NCBI GenBank assembly: GCA_011322575.1
Contig: DRMK01000312.1
Span: 1 to 11,467, forward strand
Reading direction: 5' to 3'
DNA length: 11,467 nt
DNA from: Gammaproteobacteria bacterium
GTDB lineage: Bacteria > Pseudomonadota > Gammaproteobacteria > Thiohalospirales > Thiohalospiraceae
Below the pieces are notes generated by a model. The model made no database searches, had not been told where the DNA came from, and saw only the letters and a program-made list of their open reading frames with translations. The position numbers and the translations under genes are program-made. Every line of letters starts with the position of its first letter. Position 1 is the stretch's first letter. This document shows, piece by piece, positions 7,830 to 11,467 of the stretch.

Positions 7830-7922
7830 TTTAGCATCCCTCCAACTGAATCCTAAATTTATTACCTTGAAAGAGTACTAAACTCCTCTCCTGGTCGTAT
7901 GGGGATGACCCGCTTTCTTTAC

Positions 7923-7936
7923 CTCTTCCGGAAGAG
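7923..7936. repeat. Perfect 14-base palindrome in the engB-ubiB intergenic region
   Basis: CTCTTCCGGAAGAG is fully self-complementary. It stands between the right repeat arm and the ubiB stop codon, with no T-run on either strand, so it is not an obvious terminator. The rest of 7886-8000 shows no gene or other feature that I can support. Confidence 0.4.
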
Positions 7937-8000
7937 AAGAAGGGAGGCGAGATATTACCAGGCACCGGTAGAGCTGCGTTCTCTCACGGAACGGACCAAA

Positions 8001-8023
8001 GGATTGAAACTCCCCTTCAATCC
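8001..8023 (-). terminator. Weak terminator-like hairpin at the ubiB stop codon
   Basis: GGATTGAA and TTCAATCC pair perfectly over 8 bp around a 7-base loop. On the minus strand the stem begins within the last ubiB codons, includes the TGA stop, and is followed by only three T residues. It would end the ubi operon at best inefficiently. Confidence 0.4.
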
Positions 8024-9684
8024 GCATCACCCAATGGCCAGGAGACGAGCAGCAGGAGACCGCCCGCGGCTCCCAGCAGCCAGCTGGCCAGGGGCAGATC
8101 GCCCGGGCCGTGTAGTTCGTGGCCACCCATGCCAAGGATTAGTACCGCGCTCAGGATCAGGGTGCTGCCGGCGATGGCCCCTACGGTACGGCGGTTGGAG
8201 CTGCGGATCTCGCGGCGCAGCCGGTTCAGCTCGGCCGACCTGCTGTTGGTTTCAAGGGTTCCCCGCTGCAGTTGCTTGAGCACCGAGTGGGCCAACAGCG
8301 GGATCTCGGGGGTAAGCTCCATGATGCGTGGGGCCTGCTGGCGCAGGTTGCGCACGAAGGCGCGCGCCCCGACCTGGTTCTGCATCCAGCGCTCCAGGAA
8401 CGGCTTGGCGGTCTTCCACAGATCCAGATCTGGATAGAGCTGGCGGCCCAGACCCTCGATGTTGAGCAGGGTCTTCTGCAGCAGCACCAGCTGGGGCTGA
8501 ATCTCCATGTTGAAGCGGCGCGCGGTCTGGAACAGGCGCAGCAGCAGATGGCCGAACGAGATCTCCTTCAGCGGCCGCTCGAAGATGGGCTCGCACACGG
8601 CACGGATGGCGGACTCGAACTCGTCCACCCGGGTTCCCCGCGGCACCCAGCCGGATTCAACATGCAGCTCCGCCACTCGCTGGTAGTCGCGCTGGAAGAA
8701 GGCCAGGAAATTCTCCGCCAGGTAGCGCTGGTCCTCCGGATTGAGGCTACCCATGATGCCGAAGTCCACAGCGATATAGCGCCCATCGGGGGCCACGAAG
8801 ATGTTGCCCGGATGCATGTCGGCGTGAAAGAAGTTGTGCCGGAACGCCTGGGTGAAAAAGATCTCCACCCCCCGTTCCGCCAGCTGCTGCAGATCGATGC
8901 CCGCGGCCTTTATGGCCTCGATGTCGGAGATGGGGATCCCGGAGATGCGCTCCATCACCATTACGTTGCGGCGCACATAGGGCCAGTAAACCTCCGGTAT
9001 GTAGATCAGCGGCGAACCGTCGAAGTTGCGCCGCAGCAGGGAGGCATTGGAGCCCTCGCGCAGCATGTCCAGCTCATCGAAGATGGTCTTTTCATACTCG
9101 CGCACCACCTCCACCGGGCGCAGCCGCCGGCCATCGGACCAGTAGCGCTGTACCATGCCGGCCAGCAGGTACATGAGCTCCAGGTCGCGGCGGATGGTCT
9201 GCTCAATGCCGGGGCGTACCACCTTGACCACCACCTCGCGGCCATCGTGCAGCCGGGCGGCGTGTACCTGGGCGATGGAGGCGGAGGCCAGGGGCGCATC
9301 GTCGAACTGCTGGAACACCTCCCCCAGCGGCTTGCCGTAGGCCTCCTCGATAATGGTGCGCGCCTGTTCGCTGGGGAAGGGCGGCACGTCGTCCTGCAGG
9401 CGGGCAAACTCGGTGGCTATGTCGTCCGGCAGCAGATCGCGGCGCGTGGAAAGGATCTGCCCGAACTTTACGAAAATGGGCCCCAGCTCCTCCAGGGACT
9501 TGCGCATGCGCACCGCGCGGGGTGCATCCCGGTCGCGCATCCAGTAGCCGGGTAGCAGGCAGGTGAGAAACCGCACGCGGCGGAACAGGGGAATAGTGAG
9601 CGCCAACTCATCAACGCCGTGGCGGGACAGCACCCGGGCGATCTTGAACAGCCGCAAGGTACGTCCCGGAGCCCCTCCCAGCAC
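8017..9684 (-). CDS. ubiB: Ubiquinone biosynthesis atypical kinase/ATPase UbiB
   Basis: UbiB is a membrane-anchored atypical protein-kinase-like ATPase (ADCK/COQ8 family) needed for the hydroxylation stage of ubiquinone synthesis; it is thought to help lipid intermediates reach the soluble Ubi complex. With a GTG start at 9684 it has 555 residues, like E. coli UbiB. It shows KFGQ (73-76) of the inhibitory N-terminal extension, the alanine-rich nucleotide loop [11 protein letters not shown] (133-143) replacing a glycine-rich loop, lysine 154 in [14 protein letters not shown] (287-294), DFG (307-309), and two C-terminal membrane segments near 500-520 and 533-551. The GTG is chosen because GGGGAG stands eight bases upstream within ubiJ; the reading frame is open further upstream only as an overlap with ubiJ. 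The gap to ubiJ is two bases. Confidence 0.96.
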   Translation of the reverse strand: MLGGAPGRTLRLFKIARVLSRHGVDELALTIPLFRRVRFLTCLLPGYWMRDRDAPRAVRMRKSLEELGPIFVKFGQILSTRRDLLPDDIATEFARLQDDVPPFPSEQARTIIEEAYGKPLGEVFQQFDDAPLASASIAQVHAARLHDGREVVVKVVRPGIEQTIRRDLELMYLLAGMVQRYWSDGRRLRPVEVVREYEKTIFDELDMLREGSNASLLRRNFDGSPLIYIPEVYWPYVRRNVMVMERISGIPISDIEAIKAAGIDLQQLAERGVEIFFTQAFRHNFFHADMHPGNIFVAPDGRYIAVDFGIMGSLNPEDQRYLAENFLAFFQRDYQRVAELHVESGWVPRGTRVDEFESAIRAVCEPIFERPLKEISFGHLLLRLFQTARRFNMEIQPQLVLLQKTLLNIEGLGRQLYPDLDLWKTAKPFLERWMQNQVGARAFVRNLRQQAPRIMELTPEIPLLAHSVLKQLQRGTLETNSRSAELNRLRREIRSSNRRTVGAIAGSTLILSAVLILGMGGHELHGPGDLPLASWLLGAAGGLLLLVSWPLGDAD

Positions 9685-9686
9685 GG

Positions 9687-10307
9687 CTACTGCTCCCCGT
9701 CCCCGGCCAGGCGGCGCCGCAGCCGTTCCACCCGCGCCTCCAGCCGCGCGCAGTCGTCGCGTAGCCGCTCCACCTCCTCGGTAAAGGCGGCAAACTCCAC
9801 CTGCCCGGGCAGGATGCGGCTCTCCTCCTGCAGGTACTCGGTCACGTCCAGCTGCAGCCTGTGCAGGGCGCGCTTGCCCCACTCCAGGCCATCGCGCACC
9901 AGATCGCCGGTGCGGTGGGCTATGAGATCTCCGGTAAAATGGGATAGCTGCTCCTCCCAATCGATCTCCATGCCGTCCAGGATCCGCTTGAACTGCTGGC
10001 CGGTCTCCATGTCGCCGCTGATGGTCACATCGCCGGAGAACAGCGCCTTGCCCGCATCGCCCAGCCCCATGCGGGTGAGAGCCAGTGGGGTGCCGCTGAT
10101 GGTGGTGTCCACCTCCTCCTCCCAGCTGGAGTGGAGGCGCAGGCCGTAGCTGCCGGGCAGGGCGTAGATGGTGATCTCCAGCCCGCGCAGCTCGATGGCT
10201 ATCACCTTGCCCTGCAATCTGCCGAGGCGCCGCAGGCTCTCCGGATCCAGCCGCAGGTAGTAGTTGAGGGCGGTTTCCAGGGTGGTGAGCAAGGTGGAGG
10301 AGAGCAT
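9687..10307 (-). CDS. ubiJ: Ubiquinone biosynthesis accessory factor UbiJ (SCP2 domain)
   Basis: UbiJ binds polyprenyl lipid intermediates and, with UbiK, organises the soluble Ubi complex. The 206 residues carry an N-terminal SCP2-like lipid-binding domain (about 1-125, with the segment [21 protein letters not shown]) and a C-terminal basic and acidic coiled coil (about 165-203, [20 protein letters not shown]), the arrangement expected for UbiJ/YigP. The ATG at 10307 lies two bases after the stop of the RDD gene, with GGGGA upstream. Position between ubiE and ubiB supports the name. I see nothing truncated. Confidence 0.93.
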   Translation of the reverse strand: MLSSTLLTTLETALNYYLRLDPESLRRLGRLQGKVIAIELRGLEITIYALPGSYGLRLHSSWEEEVDTTISGTPLALTRMGLGDAGKALFSGDVTISGDMETGQQFKRILDGMEIDWEEQLSHFTGDLIAHRTGDLVRDGLEWGKRALHRLQLDVTEYLQEESRILPGQVEFAAFTEEVERLRDDCARLEARVERLRRRLAGDGEQ

Positions 10308-10309
10308 CT

Positions 10310-10807
10310 TCAGGATCCCCGCTCGGCCTCAGCGATCAGCTCCTCCAGGCTCTTGTCCGCCTCGTCGGCTGGCCTGTGGAGCACCACGGTGCCGGCAATC
10401 TTGTCGTGGAACCCCTGCTTGCGCCGGTCCCACCCCACCCACAGGAAACCCAGCATGAAGGGGAGAGCCGAGACGAGGTAGGCGAAGTAGCGCAGCAGCG
10501 CCTGGCCCGTGCCGGGCAGCCGGCCGCTGGCCTGGTCCACCACGCGGCAGTTGAGCAGCATCTTGCCGGGGGTGGCCCCCAGCCTGACCCACAGCAGCAC
10601 TACCACGATCAGCGGCAGAACCAGATTCACGAACAGGTCGAACCAGCCGGCAAACATGACCATCGACGCCTCGGGAGAGAAGTAGGCGGCACCGTAGATC
10701 CAGTAGAGCGGGGGCAGGGTGAGCAGGGTGAACAGCAGGGTGTCGATGAGGGTGGCGGCCACGCGGCGCCAGAAACCGGCGTAGCGCACCTCCCCCGGCA
10801 GGTTCAC
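10310..10807 (-). CDS. RDD-family small integral membrane protein
   Basis: The 165-residue product is an RDD-family inner-membrane protein of unknown role. It starts with [18 protein letters not shown], the typical entry to the first RDD helix. Predicted membrane segments lie near residues 17-38, 56-75 and 106-126, with the conserved loop [17 protein letters not shown] at 75-91 and the closing motif [15 protein letters not shown] at 130-144. The last 20 residues are charged and probably cytoplasmic. The start is GTG 10807, overlapping the ubiE stop by four bases (GTGA), with GGGGG eight bases upstream; the open frame continues farther upstream only across ubiE. Tight packing in the ubi operon suggests a role near quinone synthesis or membrane organisation, but this is inference only. 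Some RDD proteins have been linked to ion transport; nothing here tests that. Confidence 0.88.
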   Translation of the reverse strand: MNLPGEVRYAGFWRRVAATLIDTLLFTLLTLPPLYWIYGAAYFSPEASMVMFAGWFDLFVNLVLPLIVVVLLWVRLGATPGKMLLNCRVVDQASGRLPGTGQALLRYFAYLVSALPFMLGFLWVGWDRRKQGFHDKIAGTVVLHRPADEADKSLEELIAEAERGS

Positions 10808-11467
10808 AGCTTGAACCCCCGGTGGACGGCAACGATTCCGCCGCTCAGGTTGTGGTAGTCGCAGCGCTCGAAGCCGGCCTGCTCCATCATGCCGCGCAGG
10901 GTCTCCTGATCCGGATGCATGCGGATGGATTCCGCCAGATAACGGTAGCTGTCCGCGTCGCCGGTGACCAGCTTGCCCATCAGGGGGAGGAGGGTAAAGG
11001 AGTAGGCGTCGTAGAGCTTGTTCAGCCCCGGCACCACCGGCCGGGAGAACTCCAGTACCAGCAGCCGCCCGCCCGGCTTGAGCACGCGATGCATGGAGCG
11101 CAGCGCGGCATCCTTGTCGGTAACGTTGCGCAGCCCGAAGGCGATGGTGATGCAGTCGAAGTAGTTGTCGGGAAAGGGCAGGCATTCGGCGTCGGCCTGT
11201 ACATACTCCAGGTTGCCCACCACACCCCTGTTGGTCAGGTTGTCGCGTCCCACCCGGAGCATGGACTGGTTGATGTCCGCCAGCACCACCTCCCCCTCCG
11301 ATCCCACGAGGGAAGAGAAGCGCGCCGCCAGATCGCCGGTTCCGCCGGCCAGGTCCAGCACCCGCTGGCCACGCCGCACCCCGGCCAGCTGAACGGTGAA
11401 GAACTTCCAGATGCGGTGAATACCGAACGACATGAGATCGTTCATCAGGTCGTACCTGGAGGCTACC
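10804..11467 (-). CDS. ubiE: Ubiquinone/menaquinone C-methyltransferase UbiE, 5' end outside the window
   Basis: UbiE methylates the C2 position of the benzoquinol ring (and demethylmenaquinol where present) using S-adenosylmethionine. About 221 codons are visible; the frame is open to the window edge and begins in [18 protein letters not shown], so roughly the first 30 residues are missing. The ATG at 11445 inside that block is not the true start. SAM-binding motif [16 protein letters not shown], the DxC/TIAFGLRN segment and [16 protein letters not shown] are all present, and the protein ends [12 protein letters not shown], the usual UbiE tail. Its stop overlaps the RDD start by four bases. 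It is the first visible gene of the ubiE-rdd-ubiJ-ubiB unit; its promoter is beyond the window. Confidence 0.96.
   Translation of the reverse strand, partial: VASRYDLMNDLMSFGIHRIWKFFTVQLAGVRRGQRVLDLAGGTGDLAARFSSLVGSEGEVVLADINQSMLRVGRDNLTNRGVVGNLEYVQADAECLPFPDNYFDCITIAFGLRNVTDKDAALRSMHRVLKPGGRLLVLEFSRPVVPGLNKLYDAYSFTLLPLMGKLVTGDADSYRYLAESIRMHPDQETLRGMMEQAGFERCDYHNLSGGIVAVHRGFKL

Larger units (their letters stand above)
7532..7885. repeat. Dispersed palindromic repeat, locus 2, interrupted by the MITE-like element
   Basis: The right arm 7846-7885 is the third copy of the repeat at 251-389, with CTGAATCCT, an AT run, ATTACCTTGAAAGAGTA and ACTC in the same order. With the element at 7551-7821 and one target duplication removed, TCAAGGT...AAATTAGGATTTAG (7532-7550 joined to 7830-7834) pairs with CTGAATCCTAAATTTATTACCTTGA (7846 onward) across an 11-base loop, so a second inverted pair existed before insertion. 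The left arm coincides with the last codons of engB and matches less well than the others (16 of 19 bases to the equivalent part of locus 1). Confidence 0.6.

Noticed and set aside
7515..7856. Short frames across the inverted-repeat element (7465-7856, both strands)
   Set aside because: They cross the terminal repeats, resemble each other only because the arms are complementary, and match no known domain; the element is treated as non-coding.
7878..8279. Frames of 85 and 126 codons at the ubiB 3' side
   Set aside because: They overlap ubiB out of frame and lack ribosome binding sites or recognisable content.
8272..9555. 427-codon plus-strand frame across ubiB
   Set aside because: It is antisense to all conserved UbiB motifs; its composition (H, Q, G, L, V) is that of a reverse-strand shadow.

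Overview
The window looks like ordinary chromosome from a GC-rich member of the Gammaproteobacteria. The evidence is the ubiE-(insert)-ubiJ-ubiB order on the minus strand, with UbiJ being a proteobacterial ubiquinone factor, plus an IspB-type polyprenyl diphosphate synthase and UvrB and EngB proteins close to the enterobacterial ones. A sulfur-oxidising or otherwise respiratory marine lineage is possible because of the alginate-export-like porin, but this is a guess. No genus can be named from the sequence alone.

Layout. Positions 1-205 (minus): 5' end of a class I aspartate aminotransferase with a TTG start. 206-416: divergent intergenic region holding an inverted pair of a dispersed repeat. 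417-2435 (plus): uvrB. 2436-2623: leader region with a good FNR/ANR-type box. 2624-3820 (plus): outer-membrane porin, ended by a strong intrinsic terminator whose T-tract contains the trpC stop codon. 3876-5698 (minus): trpD and trpC, overlapping by one base. 5805-5881 (minus): tRNA-Pro(CGG), directly abutting the stop codon of ispB. 5882-6850 (minus): ispB, with a clear sigma-70 promoter. 6931-7548 (plus): divergent engB. 7549-8016: a 468-base gene-free stretch holding a 271-bp MITE-like inverted-repeat element with a near-perfect 8-bp target duplication, inserted into a second copy of the dispersed palindromic repeat. 8017-11467 (minus): ubiE (5' end outside the window), an RDD-family membrane protein, ubiJ and ubiB, overlapping or 2 bases apart.

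Functionally, ispB supplies the isoprenoid tail of ubiquinone, while ubiE, ubiJ and ubiB act later in ubiquinone synthesis, so two quinone loci flank the mobile element. trpD and trpC are the second and fourth steps of tryptophan synthesis, without trpG or trpE beside them. uvrB is excision repair and engB is 50S ribosome assembly.

I found no previously undescribed multi-gene system here. The parts most worth a second look are non-coding: the dispersed palindromic repeat at both intergenic regions, the MITE inside one copy of it (its target duplication contains the engB stop codon), the FNR-type box upstream of the porin, and the RDD gene embedded in the ubi operon.
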